This document shows positions 1 through 8,055 of a stretch of DNA of 64,000 bases, piece by piece. The stretch spans positions 855,200 through 919,199 of the forward strand of contig NZ_FOKE01000001.1 in NCBI RefSeq assembly GCF_900112065.1. Direction: 5' to 3'. Origin of the DNA: Cohnella sp. OV330 (lineage in GTDB: Bacteria; Bacillota; Bacilli; Paenibacillales; Paenibacillaceae). Each line of letters opens with the position of its first letter. Within the stretch, counting starts at the first letter, position 1. Below the pieces are notes generated by a model, which worked only from the letters and a program-made list of their open reading frames with translations, was not told the DNA's origin and searched no databases. The translations under genes were made by a program, and so were the position numbers.

Positions 1-782
1 AACAGGTACAGCACGACGGTCGGGATCATGATGAGCAGGATAATGGCGCAGATGTAGCCCCACTCCGCCTGGTTGTTGCTCGCGAAGCGCATGATCGACG
101 TCGACACGACGGGGAGCGACGATTTGGGCATGTACAGGAACGGGATGTAGAGCTCGTTGTAGATGTTGATCGTCTTGAGAATGACGAGCGTCGCCGTGGC
201 GGGCCCGAGCAGCGGGAAGATGATCGAGCGGTAGATTCGGAACAAGCTCGCGCCGTCCATCATCGCGCTCTCGTCGAGCTCGTACGGAATGTTGCGAATG
301 AACTGCAGGTAGATATAGATCTGAATAACGTCGGCCCCGATGAACAGAATGACCGGCGCGTACAACGAGTTGTACAGCCCCATCCACTTGATGACCGAGA
401 ACACGACGACCTGCGTCGTGATCGTCGGCACGATCGTCGCGAACAGGAACGCGCCGAGCACCAGCTTCTTGCCCCTGAACTCGAGGCGTCCGAGGCAGTA
501 GGCCATCATCGTGCCGAGCACGACGTTGCCGACGAGCGACAGCGCGATGATGTAGACGGTATTGCCGAACGAATGCCACAGATGCGTGCGCTCGACGACG
601 ACGCGGAAGTTGTCGAAGTGGAGGAAGCTGTGCGGCAGCGCGAACGGATCGTTGCCCTCGTCGCTGCGCTTGAAGGCGTTGACGACGACGACATAGGGCG
701 GGAACAGGACGATAAAGGAGGCGAGGAGCAGCACGGCGTATTTGAGCCACTGAACCGGATCCCGCCTGGCGGCCTTGCTCAT
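1..782 (-). CDS. Sugar ABC transporter permease, MalG/CUT1 type (C-terminus outside window)
   Basis: This is one of two membrane channel subunits of a CUT1 sugar importer in the cytoplasmic membrane. The 260 codons present carry about six hydrophobic segments. An EAA loop lies near residues 168-191 (ELDESAMMDGAS, then FPLLGP), the surface that docks on the shared ATPase. The usual family length is 270-300, so only the last few dozen residues fall outside the window. The ATG at 782 overlaps the stop of the preceding permease gene (ATGA), which implies translational coupling. No ATPase gene is seen nearby; such importers often share an MsmX-type ATPase (inference). The substrate cannot be read from the sequence. 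Confidence 0.93.
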   Translation of the reverse strand, partial: MSKAARRDPVQWLKYAVLLLASFIVLFPPYVVVVNAFKRSDEGNDPFALPHSFLHFDNFRVVVERTHLWHSFGNTVYIIALSLVGNVVLGTMMAYCLGRLEFRGKKLVLGAFLFATIVPTITTQVVVFSVIKWMGLYNSLYAPVILFIGADVIQIYIYLQFIRNIPYELDESAMMDGASLFRIYRSIIFPLLGPATATLVILKTINIYNELYIPFLYMPKSSLPVVSTSIMRFASNNQAEWGYICAIILLIMIPTVVLYL

Positions 783-1672
783 GCGTCCCTCCCCCCTCTC
801 CCGATGACCAGATTTTGCAGCGCCAGCACGACGACGACGATCAGCAGCAGCACGACGCTCATCGCGGAGGCGAGGCCGAAGTTGTTGAATTGGAAGGCGG
901 TGTTGATCGTTTTGAAAAGGAACGTCTCGCTCGATCCCGCCGGTCCGCCCTTCGTCAGCACGAACGGCAGATCGAAGACGGCAAGCGCGCCGCTCAGCGT
1001 GAGGAACATGTTGAGCTGGATGATCTTCGTCAGGTTCGGCAGCGTCAGCCGCACCAGCTTTTGCCAGCGTCCGGCCCCGTCGATCTCCGCCGCTTCGTAC
1101 ATGTCGGCCGGAATCGACTGGAGCGCGCCCAGGTAGATGACCATGTTGTAGCCGAGGAACCGCCACATGCTGATCGAGGCCAGCGAGAAGTTGACGAGCG
1201 ACGTATTGCCGAGCCAGCTCGTCTTCGCCAGGCCGTCCAGACCGATGGCGCCGAGCAGGATGTTAAGCGAGCCGTTCGTCGTGTCGAACACATATTGGAA
1301 CATGAAGGCGACGGCGACGGCATTCATGATGAACGGCAGGAACATCAGAACGCGGAAGCCGTTTCTGCCGCGGAGTTTCGAATTCAGGATGACGGCGAAC
1401 ACGATGGCGATCGCGTTCTGCACGATGCCGACGACGGCATACGGAATCTGGTTCAGGAAGACGCCGAACAAGTCGCGGTTCGTGAATACCTCGACGAAGT
1501 TGGCGAAGCCGATCCAGGTCGGATTGGCCTCGAGTCCGTCCCAGTCGGTGAAGCTCATCCAGACGAGCTTGACGGCCGGATAGAAGGTGAACAATGCCAG
1601 CAGCGCCAACGGCACGGACATGAAGCAGAGCAGTATGATTCTCTTTTGGGCTTGATAGCTTAAACCGTTCAT
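779..1672 (-). CDS. Sugar ABC transporter permease, MalF/UgpA type
   Basis: First permease subunit of the same CUT1 importer, about 297 residues with six membrane segments. It has a conserved EAA loop (YEAAEIDGAGRWQKL, then LTLPNL) in the C-terminal third. I place the start at ATG 1672 (MNGLSYQAQKR). A GTG in frame at 1681 would add three residues, but a GGGGTGG stretch is spaced better for the ATG. It follows the binding-protein gene by 227 bases and overlaps the next permease by four. The separation from the binding-protein gene holds a paired repeat and hairpin that may set the usual excess of binding protein over permease. Confidence 0.92.
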   Translation of the reverse strand: MNGLSYQAQKRIILLCFMSVPLALLALFTFYPAVKLVWMSFTDWDGLEANPTWIGFANFVEVFTNRDLFGVFLNQIPYAVVGIVQNAIAIVFAVILNSKLRGRNGFRVLMFLPFIMNAVAVAFMFQYVFDTTNGSLNILLGAIGLDGLAKTSWLGNTSLVNFSLASISMWRFLGYNMVIYLGALQSIPADMYEAAEIDGAGRWQKLVRLTLPNLTKIIQLNMFLTLSGALAVFDLPFVLTKGGPAGSSETFLFKTINTAFQFNNFGLASAMSVVLLLIVVVVLALQNLVIGRGGRDA

Positions 1673-1737
1673 TTCTTCCACCCCGGATTTGATCTGCGTA
1701 TTGAACGCGGCCGCGCGCGGCCGGGAAAGGAGCTACA

Positions 1738-1808
1738 CGGAAAAGCCGTGTAACTCGTCCGCCAAGCGTCCCTCCGGAGCGAAGTTGCGCGGAAAAGCCG
1801 TGTAACTC
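1738..1808. repeat. 19-bp direct repeat with hairpin between binding-protein and permease genes
   Basis: CGGAAAAGCCGTGTAACTC occurs at 1738-1756 and again, identical, at 1790-1808. The first copy also forms a stem (TACACGG, loop AAAAG, CCGTGTA at 1734-1752). It lies in the untranslated gap between a highly expressed lipoprotein gene and its permeases. Such stems commonly protect the upstream message or attenuate read-through; that role is inferred. Confidence 0.6.
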
Positions 1809-1899
1809 TTCCGGCGCGAGGCTCATTTTTCCGAAAAATCCTCGCCGCCCGGCTGCGCGCGGCTCGCGTCCGATACGCGTGTAGCTGACTTGGCCGTCG

Positions 1900-3240
1900 T
1901 TACTTAGCCAGCGATTTCTTGGCCGCAGCCCACTTCTTGTTGTACTCGTCCAGCACCTTCTGCGGATCCTTCGACAGCACGAACTCCTGCACCATCGCTT
2001 CCTTGACGATCTGCGCCTTGTTGACGACCGCGGTCGATTCCTCGGAGTCGGCGGCCGCTTCGATCGTCGTCGGGCCGTAGCTCTGGAATTCGGTCAGCTG
2101 CGCCATGTTCGCCTGCTTATCCTTCAGCACCGGGATGAAACCGGCGAAGTCGTCGAAGCCGGAGTCCTCGAGCAACCACTTGACGAACGCCTTGGCCGTC
2201 TCGAGGTGCTTGCTGTCCTTGTTGACGCCGTAAGCCCAGTCGGGCGCGAGCAGCACGTTCGTCTTGCCCGAGTTGTCGTACGGGAGCGGGAAAAAGCCGA
2301 CGTTGTCCGAGGTCGTGCCTGACGAGATGACCTGCGGGATAACCCAGTTGCCGAGCATGTACATGCCGAACTTGCCGCTTGCGATATCCTTCTTGGACTG
2401 CTCCCAGTTCGTGGAGTTGACGTCCGGCTCCAGGTAGCCCTTTTCGTACATCGTGCGGATGATCGTCAGACCTTGGCCGTAAGGATTGTCCATCGCGTAC
2501 GGCGCGTCGGAGTTGACGCGGTCGTTGTTCAGGTTCTTGTCGCCGGCGATCGAGATCGGCACCTCGGACGCCCACGGGTACAGCGGCCATTGATCCTTGA
2601 AGTTGGAGGCGAGCGGTACGATGCCTTTTGCTTTAAGCTTCTCGGCCGCCGCGTAGAATTCGTCGAGCGTCTTCGGGATCGCCGTTATGCCTGCGTCGGC
2701 GAACGCTTTTTTGTTGTAAACGATGCCCGTCGTGGTAGCGCCGGCGGAGATGCCGTACAGCTTGCCGTCCGAGGACTTGTAATCGCTGAAGTAAATCTTG
2801 TCGTTCAAGCCCAGATCGTCGAGCGGCGCGAAATACTTCGGCAGGTCCGAGTTCGGGATCGTCGGGATGAGCAGGACGTCCGGGTATTCGCCGGAGGACA
2901 GGCGGACCTTCGTGTTCTTGTCCAGGTCCGTGATCGCCTCGAACTCGACCTTGGCGTTCGGATACTTTTCGTTGAACCGCTTCGCGTAATCCACGTACTC
3001 TTTGTCCACCATGTCCGTCCGGTTGGTGAGAAAGGTGATCGTGCCGCTGATGTCGGCGGCCGGATCGGCCGAGGCTGAGGCGGAAGCCGAAGCGGAAGCG
3101 CTTGCAGCCGCGCTCGCCGATGCGGACGGGCTGGCGCTTGCGGAAGGCGAGGCGTTGTCTCCGTTGTTGCTGCCGCCGCAAGCGGTGGCGATCATGCTGA
3201 GCGTCGCGATCGCGGCCGCCAGCGTAAGTCCTTTTTTCAT
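1900..3240 (-). CDS. Extracellular sugar-binding lipoprotein (ABC transporter, family 1)
   Basis: Captures the sugar outside the cell and delivers it to the two downstream permeases. The 446-residue product starts with a lipoprotein signal (MKKGLTLAAAIATLSMIATAC, Cys21 lipidated). A very low-complexity Ser/Ala/Pro linker (about residues 28-60, mostly SA repeats) follows and tethers the domain to the membrane. After that comes a typical two-lobed family-1 binding domain (DISGTITFLTNRTDM...). A ribosome site AGGGGG lies eight bases before the ATG. A promoter and a perfect cre-type operator precede it. The Ser-Ala linker is unusually long and repetitive. The ligand is unknown; the neighbouring ThuA, SDR and Gfo/Idh/MocA genes suggest a glycoside that is oxidised after uptake. 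Confidence 0.93.
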   Translation of the reverse strand: MKKGLTLAAAIATLSMIATACGGSNNGDNASPSASASPSASASAAASASASASASASADPAADISGTITFLTNRTDMVDKEYVDYAKRFNEKYPNAKVEFEAITDLDKNTKVRLSSGEYPDVLLIPTIPNSDLPKYFAPLDDLGLNDKIYFSDYKSSDGKLYGISAGATTTGIVYNKKAFADAGITAIPKTLDEFYAAAEKLKAKGIVPLASNFKDQWPLYPWASEVPISIAGDKNLNNDRVNSDAPYAMDNPYGQGLTIIRTMYEKGYLEPDVNSTNWEQSKKDIASGKFGMYMLGNWVIPQVISSGTTSDNVGFFPLPYDNSGKTNVLLAPDWAYGVNKDSKHLETAKAFVKWLLEDSGFDDFAGFIPVLKDKQANMAQLTEFQSYGPTTIEAAADSEESTAVVNKAQIVKEAMVQEFVLSKDPQKVLDEYNKKWAAAKKSLAK

Positions 3241-3268
3241 CGATGAATCCCCCTATGAAAAACGATGA

Positions 3269-3282
3269 TGATACCGCTTTCA
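3269..3282. promoter_or_regulatory. cre/LacI-type operator before the binding-protein gene
   Basis: TGATACCGCTTTCA fits the CcpA catabolite-responsive consensus TGWNANCGNTNWCA at every position. It lies just downstream of the -10 box and 29 bases before the start codon, a position for repression. A LacI-family protein such as the one encoded at 5304-6374 could also use it. Confidence 0.65.
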
Positions 3283-3289
3283 GTTCCAG

Positions 3290-3318
3290 AGTTTAACACA
3301 CGTTTATTTTTCTTTCAA
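3290..3318 (-). promoter_or_regulatory. Sigma-A-like promoter of the sugar ABC operon
   Basis: On the minus strand TTGAAA (3313-3318) and TAAACT (3290-3295) are separated by 17 bases inside an AT-rich tract. Transcription would start near 3283, immediately before the cre-type operator. Confidence 0.55.
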
Positions 3319-3398
3319 CATTTTTATTTAATTTATTTATATTTTATCTATATTTGTATAATCAATTAGTTTAATTTTGTTTAATACCACCGCAAACG

Positions 3399-3437
3399 AA
3401 AAACGGGACGAAGCGGCAACCTGCCGCATCGTCCCGT
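3399..3437 (-). terminator. Intrinsic terminator after the SDR gene
   Basis: ACGGGACGA (3403-3411) and GCGGCA pair with TGCCGC and TCGTCCCGT (to 3437). Read leftward, the hairpin is followed by a T-run. It ends the ThuA-SDR transcript before the ABC operon promoter. Confidence 0.85.
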
Positions 3438-3456
3438 ATGTTGTATCCTATCGTCT

Positions 3457-4188
3457 CTACGTCCAGCTCATCTCCGCGCCCGAGTAGTCCCGAAATGCCG
3501 GGTGCGGCCGCGCCGCCGCGTCCCCGTCGGCCAAATACGCGCCGATGACGCGCAGAATGCCCGCTGCCGCCTCGGCTGTCGTAATCGCGGCCTCCTCGTT
3601 CAGCTCGCCGCTCATATAGCTCTTCATCCAACCCGGATGGATGACCAGCACCTTGGCGCCATGCGCCCGAAGCTGATTGTGCAAAATGTTGGACTGGATG
3701 TTAAGCGCGGCTTTGGACATACAGTAGCCGTACCAGCCCTCGCGCCAGGTCTGATTGATCTGGCCGGCCTCGGAGGAGACGTTGACGACGAGCTTATCCC
3801 CGCCCGCCAGCAGCTGCGCCTGGAGCGCATGCGCCATGCGCAGCGGACCGAGCGCGTTGACTTCGTACATCCGGCGGATCGCCTCGTAGTCGATCTCGCC
3901 GAAGATATTGTCGTCCTGATGACCGGCGATGCCCGCATTGTTCACGAGCAGATCGATGCTCCCCGTCCGTGCCGCGACCGTCTCGGCGGCACGCCGTACG
4001 CTCTCTTCGCTGCCGATGTCCAGCGCCACCGGCACGAGCCGCTCGCCCGCTTCGTCCTGCAGCCTGTCGAGCGCGTCCCACTGCTCCAGGTATCGCCCTG
4101 CGAACACCGTATATCCTGCAGCAAGCAGCTGCTCCGTCAGCGCGAACCCGAGTCCTCGGTCCGCGCCCGTCACGACGGCATGCTTCAT
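3457..4188 (-). CDS. Short-chain dehydrogenase/reductase
   Basis: NAD(P)-dependent oxidoreductase of the classical SDR fold, 243 residues. The cofactor loop TGADRGLG is at residues 6-13, the structural NNAG motif follows in the middle of the protein, and the catalytic Tyr-x-x-x-Lys is visible as YGYCMSK. The start ATG at 4188 has GGAGG nine bases upstream and overlaps the stop of the ThuA-like gene by four bases, so the two are translationally coupled. The context (ThuA-like protein, sugar ABC importer, Gfo/Idh/MocA enzyme) suggests oxidation or reduction of an imported sugar, but the substrate is not readable. A strong terminator follows. Confidence 0.88.
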   Translation of the reverse strand: MKHAVVTGADRGLGFALTEQLLAAGYTVFAGRYLEQWDALDRLQDEAGERLVPVALDIGSEESVRRAAETVAARTGSIDLLVNNAGIAGHQDDNIFGEIDYEAIRRMYEVNALGPLRMAHALQAQLLAGGDKLVVNVSSEAGQINQTWREGWYGYCMSKAALNIQSNILHNQLRAHGAKVLVIHPGWMKSYMSGELNEEAAITTAEAAAGILRVIGAYLADGDAAARPHPAFRDYSGAEMSWT

Positions 4189-4832
4189 ATTTCCGCCTCC
4201 TCTCCGCTTCCCGCAGCCGCCCACAGCCCCGCTCTCAGAAGGAGCGCGCGGTACGACGCGTGCAAAAACGAAGACCGCGAATGGCCCGGCATGAGATAGA
4301 CGACCCTTCCCAACCCGAAGCGGTGCGCCCAGCCGGCCGGCCAGCGCTCGCCCTCGTGCTCGTACTCGAGCAGCGGAGACGGCTTCATGAGCGGATTCAT
4401 GTCGAAGCGATACGGCTCGTCGTCGATGACGAACGGTACGAGACCTTCCGTGATCGGATGGGGCTCGCCGCATGCCGCGACCGGCAGCGGGCCATACGGC
4501 GGATGCCCGGTGAACCGGGCGCCGAGCAGGCTCGCGAGCGCGGAATTGCGCTGCAGCGAGATGCCGTTGTGGATGGCGAGCAGCCCGCCGCCCTGCGCGA
4601 CGTACGCGAGCAGCGCAGCTTCCTGCTCCGGCGCGACGGGCGTATCCGAGAACTCCGCATACGATATGAATAATTGATAGCCTGAAAGGTTAGCCGCGTT
4701 AAGCGCCCCATAGTCGTCGGTGCAATCGACCGTCAAGCCGCCTTCGAAAATGTCCTTGAGTTCGCGGTCCACGCCCTCGAACGGATGATACTTCGCATCC
4801 CGGTATTGACCTAGCGCCAACGCGCGGTTCAT
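4185..4832 (-). CDS. ThuA-like domain protein
   Basis: A 215-residue protein of the ThuA (trehalose utilisation, glutamine-amidotransferase-like) family. Recognisable are the N-terminal strand with YHPFEGVDRELK, the YVAQGGGLLAIHNG turn typical of the family, the HPITEG motif and the late GLGRVVYLMPGHS segment. In other bacteria ThuA proteins accompany disaccharide importers and Gfo/Idh/MocA dehydrogenases that make 3-keto sugars; the exact reaction is not settled. It starts at ATG 4832 and ends inside the start codon of the SDR gene. It is cytosolic, with no signal peptide. Confidence in the family is high, in the substrate low. Confidence 0.85.
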   Translation of the reverse strand: MNRALALGQYRDAKYHPFEGVDRELKDIFEGGLTVDCTDDYGALNAANLSGYQLFISYAEFSDTPVAPEQEAALLAYVAQGGGLLAIHNGISLQRNSALASLLGARFTGHPPYGPLPVAACGEPHPITEGLVPFVIDDEPYRFDMNPLMKPSPLLEYEHEGERWPAGWAHRFGLGRVVYLMPGHSRSSFLHASYRALLLRAGLWAAAGSGEEAEI

Positions 4833-4961
4833 GTCCTCACTTCTCCTTCCGAAGCTCCGCTCTCGCCTTGACCAGCTCGGTCGTGAGCTTGTTGACTTCG
4901 TTCGCTCGCGCAGTTCCCCGCGCGAGTCGCGGCGGCTGCCGATCTCGCGTGCGCGCCGTTC

Positions 4962-5285
4962 TTAATCCGCATGCGCGGACGCCCCGGAAGCTTCCAACCT
5001 GATGACCTGCACCGGGAAGCGCTTGTCATACGCTAGCGGGTTCATCGGCTCCACGCGCGGCGGATCGTCCAGGATGAGCCTGTACCCGAACTCCCCCGCG
5101 CTGCAGCTGGGCCAGCTCGGCAGCCCCGGATGCCCCGGATGCCCCGGATCGCCGGTCAGCGCGAATGCCATCCACGTATCGCGGACGAGACGCGCCATAT
5201 GCGCATGCTCGGGCAGATAGCCTTGGGCGTCTTCCTCCGCGGCGACGCCGAACGCCGCTCCGGTCGCTGACCGGACGGCGTTTGC
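4962..5285 (-). pseudogene. C-terminal remnant of a type-B carboxylesterase
   Basis: An open stretch of about 100 codons without a credible start reads like the last part of a carboxylesterase. MARLVRDTWMAFALTGDP, then GLPSWP, then a RLILDDPPRVE-like stretch match the family end block (helix, 'W..FA.TGDP', 'LPxWPxY', 'RVV'). The nucleophile-bearing three quarters of the gene are absent, and the LacI gene begins where they should be. This looks like a deletion scar. A proline-glycine stretch (PGHPGHPGHPG) suggests slippage in the decaying sequence. Identification is by pattern memory. Confidence 0.6.
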
Positions 5286-5303
5286 CCGTCGGAAGAACCC
5301 GCG

Positions 5304-6374
5304 CTAAGCGCGAATGCCGTCCGCTTCCTCTACCCCGACGCTGCGCACGGTCTCGCGCTCGATCAGCTCGGTGGACAGCAGCACGAGCTCGGGGACTACG
5401 TCGGGATGCCGAAGCCGACGGACGACGAGCTCGGCCGCGCGCGAGCCGATGGCCGCCTTGGGCACGCGCACCGTCGTCAGGTTGGGCCGCATGAGCTTCG
5501 TCAGCGTCAGATCGTCGAACCCGACGACGGAGACATCGTCCGGACAGGACAAGCCGATCGCGCCGAGCCGCTTCAGCGTCTCGAAAGCCGTCAGATCGTT
5601 CGCGCAGAACAGTCCGGTGAGCGGCTGCTCCCCTTGCGCGGCCTCCTTGATCTGCTCGTCCAGCTCCGGCTTCGTATACATGCCGTTGCCGCTGACGCCG
5701 ATGCCGCCGATGACCCGCGTATCCACCGTCTGCCCGGTCTCCGCCGCGAAGTCCGCGGCCGATTCCTTGAATCCCCGGTACCGCTCCCGGAAGCTCCATG
5801 ACGTATTCGCGTCTCCGACGAATCCGATGCGCCGGTGCCCGTGCCGCAGCAAATGGGCGGTCGCCTCGTAGGCGCCCAGGTAATTGTTCGCCAGAATATG
5901 ATCGACCGCGGGATCCAGCCGGCTCGCATCCAGCATGATGAACGGAAAATGCTTGGCCTTCAGAGCCTCGATATAACTGTCCGGCAGGTGCCCCATGGCG
6001 ATGGCGCCGCTCACCTGCTGGTCGTCGATCGAGGACAGCAAGCCGTCCTTGGGCGGCAGCGAGATGTCGATGCTCGACAGCAGCATGCTGAAGTTGTGCT
6101 GGAGGAGCTCCTTCTCGATGCCCTGAATCACGTTGCCCCAATATTCCATATCGTCCAGATAAGCTCTCGGCATCAGAACCGCCATAATTCCGGACTGCGC
6201 GTCGGGACCGAAGCGGCGGGGAGACTTGAAGCGGTACCCCATCTCCTCCGCCGTCTTCCAGATCGTCTCTCTCGTCCCTTCGTTCACCGCCGCATCGCCC
6301 GCGAGCGCCTTGGAGACGAGCGCCTTGGAGACGCCGAGCCGATCCGCGATCATCTGGAGCGTAATTTTTATCAT
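5304..6374 (-). CDS. LacI-family transcriptional regulator
   Basis: A 356-residue DNA-binding repressor. The N-terminal helix-turn-helix is visible as TLQMIADRLGVSKALVSKALAGD. It is followed by the hinge and a periplasmic-binding-type sugar-sensing domain (GIMAVLMPRAYLDD; GAIAMGHLPDS; the DDVSVVGFDDLTLTKLMRPNLTTV block close to the end). The ATG at 6374 has GGAG eight bases upstream. A start further upstream would add residues not typical of the family. It lies between the Gfo/Idh/MocA gene and the ThuA/SDR/ABC genes, all on one strand, and probably controls this cluster. The cre-like site at 3269 and the dyads at 6402 and 7604-7628 are candidate operators. Confidence 0.92.
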   Translation of the reverse strand: MIKITLQMIADRLGVSKALVSKALAGDAAVNEGTRETIWKTAEEMGYRFKSPRRFGPDAQSGIMAVLMPRAYLDDMEYWGNVIQGIEKELLQHNFSMLLSSIDISLPPKDGLLSSIDDQQVSGAIAMGHLPDSYIEALKAKHFPFIMLDASRLDPAVDHILANNYLGAYEATAHLLRHGHRRIGFVGDANTSWSFRERYRGFKESAADFAAETGQTVDTRVIGGIGVSGNGMYTKPELDEQIKEAAQGEQPLTGLFCANDLTAFETLKRLGAIGLSCPDDVSVVGFDDLTLTKLMRPNLTTVRVPKAAIGSRAAELVVRRLRHPDVVPELVLLSTELIERETVRSVGVEEADGIRA

Positions 6375-6401
6375 GTTGTTTTCTCCAACCTTCCACATGA
6401 A

Positions 6402-6414
6402 GCTAATAGTTAGC
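6402..6414. promoter_or_regulatory. Dyad upstream of the LacI-type regulator gene
   Basis: GCTAATAGTTAGC is a 5-3-5 inverted repeat (GCTAA/TTAGC), 28 bases before the regulator start. It is a possible autoregulatory operator. It lacks the central CG common in LacI sites, so the assignment is weak. Confidence 0.35.
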
Positions 6415-6527
6415 ATAATCATAAATTTAACTTTTTTCAACATTCACCCCCTTTTTTTAACCGACAAAAAAGACGATGATAGCGGCCGAAGCCCTACATC
6501 GCCTATTTCTGTCGATATGCAGCTAAG

Positions 6528-7523
6528 TTAGGCCTCGCTCGGATACTTGAGCCCCCACGGCTCGCGAATCCGGTCGAGCGTCTCCATGATACGCACCGTT
6601 TCGTCTACGGTCATGATCGCGCTCTCCTTGTCGCCCGCGCGCAGGCATTCCATCGCCTCGATCGCCTGGTAGAAATGGCCCGACGGCTCGAGCTCGTGCT
6701 TGAAGGCAACCGGCTCCGCCCCGTTCACATGCATCGTCGCAGCCTTGGCGAACAGGAAGTTCGGCACTTCGATCCGCCCCTTCGTGCCGTAGATGACCGC
6801 CTCGTTGGTCATCGACAGGCGCACCGAGCCGTGCAGGGAAGCCGTACGCCCGCCGCCGTATTCGAACAACAGCGAGAACTGCTCGTCCACGCCCGTCTCG
6901 CCGATGACGACGGAGCTCTCGATCCTGGCGGGCTGCTGCCCGCCGTAGATCATCGATGCGAACGATACCGGGTAGATGCCGGCGTCGAGCAGCGTGCCGC
7001 CGCCCTTCTCCTTGTTCAGCAGCCGGCCCTCGGGATTCCAGCCCGCATCGAAGCCAAACTCGGCCTTTACGATACGCACGTCGCCGATGGCGCCGCTGTC
7101 CAGCCATTCCCGCACCTTGACGATCGCGGGCAAGTACCGCGTCCACATCGCCTCCATGAGGAAGAGGCCCTTCTCGCGGGCCAGGTCCGCGATCTCCTTG
7201 GCCTCGGCCGCGTTGATCGTGAACGGCTTCTCGCAGAGCACGGACTTGCCGCCGCGGAGCAGCGTCAGCGCGTTCTCCTTGTGGATCGGGTGCAGCGTGC
7301 CGATGTACACGATCTCGACTTCCGGATCGGCCGCGAGCTCCTCGCAGCTGCCGTAAGCGCGCGGAATGCCGAACTTGTCGGCGAACGCCTGCGCCTTTTC
7401 GAGCGAGCGTCCCGCGACGGCCGCCAACTGGCCGCCCGGCGCGTGCGGCAGCTCGGTGGCGAAGTTGTCCGAGATGCCCCCCGGCCCCATAATACCCCAC
7501 TTTACGATGCGTTGTTCCGCCAT
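6528..7523 (-). CDS. Gfo/Idh/MocA-family NAD(P)-dependent oxidoreductase
   Basis: A 331-residue sugar or inositol dehydrogenase-like enzyme. It has an N-terminal Rossmann fold (WGIMGPGGISDNFA, where the usual GxGxxG reads GPGGIS), the family hallmark CEKP at about residue 95, and the C-terminal alpha/beta dimerisation and substrate domain. The ATG at 7523 has AAGGAG seven bases upstream; another in-frame ATG at 7544 lacks a comparable site. Its closeness to the LacI, ThuA and SDR genes suggests the enzyme oxidises the sugar taken up by the neighbouring ABC importer (inference). No catalytic residue is obviously lost. Confidence 0.92.
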   Translation of the reverse strand: MAEQRIVKWGIMGPGGISDNFATELPHAPGGQLAAVAGRSLEKAQAFADKFGIPRAYGSCEELAADPEVEIVYIGTLHPIHKENALTLLRGGKSVLCEKPFTINAAEAKEIADLAREKGLFLMEAMWTRYLPAIVKVREWLDSGAIGDVRIVKAEFGFDAGWNPEGRLLNKEKGGGTLLDAGIYPVSFASMIYGGQQPARIESSVVIGETGVDEQFSLLFEYGGGRTASLHGSVRLSMTNEAVIYGTKGRIEVPNFLFAKAATMHVNGAEPVAFKHELEPSGHFYQAIEAMECLRAGDKESAIMTVDETVRIMETLDRIREPWGLKYPSEA

Positions 7524-7603
7524 GATCGCGTCTCCTTTTCCCATCAGATAACTCTACCTTAACCGATCCGAAACAGAATGCAAAGCGATTCGGCGAAATA
7601 ATT

Positions 7604-7628
7604 AACGCGCGTTCACAAATCGTGTGAA
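7604..7628. promoter_or_regulatory. Two adjoining palindromes upstream of the oxidoreductase gene
   Basis: AACGCGCGTT (7604-7613) is a perfect 10-bp palindrome. It abuts TTCACAAATCGTGTGAA (7612-7628), a 6-5-6 dyad. They lie 81-105 bases before the start codon at 7523, where a regulator of the LacI or a similar family could bind. Confidence 0.45.
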
Positions 7629-7776
7629 AGCAAAGGGAACTCGCCCCTCTGCCTCCTTAATCGCATATAAGGTTAATGCCGCTGCTCCTAAACGCCGTTA
7701 AACGCGCCGCTCATCGCAGCGGATCGTCAGGAGCGCTTGCTGTTTTCGCAACTCGCCGCCGAAACCTCAACCTAGC

Positions 7777-8002
7777 GGACTATGGATCCGCTATTTGCTC
7801 CAATTTCGCAAGAACGCGCAAGTTCCGGACTCAGGATCCGCTATGCCATCCCGCAGCGGGCTCTGGAGCCGGTTTTGAGAGAAATAGCGGATCTACAGTC
7901 CTCAACCTCGACAAAATCGCTCCATTGCGCGCAAATAGCGGATCTGTGGTCCGCTCCGACCACCGCTGCTCCGACCACCGCTGCTCCGACCACCGCCGCC
8001 CC
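7777..8002. repeat. Intergenic array A: inverted pairs of a 20-bp element plus a 15-bp tandem
   Basis: The element GGACTNNGGATCCGCTATTT occurs at 7777 and 7827 on the plus strand. Its inverse (AAATAGCGGATCTNNNGTCC) is at 7882-7901 and 7933-7952. Spacing within each pair is 50 and 51 bases. GACCACCGCTGCTCC then repeats two and a half times (7958-8002). The array fills most of the 532-bp gap between the transporter's 3' end and the oxidoreductase gene; no gene is supported there. Confidence 0.7.
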
Positions 8003-8055
8003 GCCCCGACTCCCTCAGACGCACGCGCCCGCTCGAATACGATCGACGAAGCTAG

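Noticed and set aside
3060..3160. Low-complexity GC-rich tract
   Set aside because: It is the Ser-Ala linker of the binding lipoprotein.
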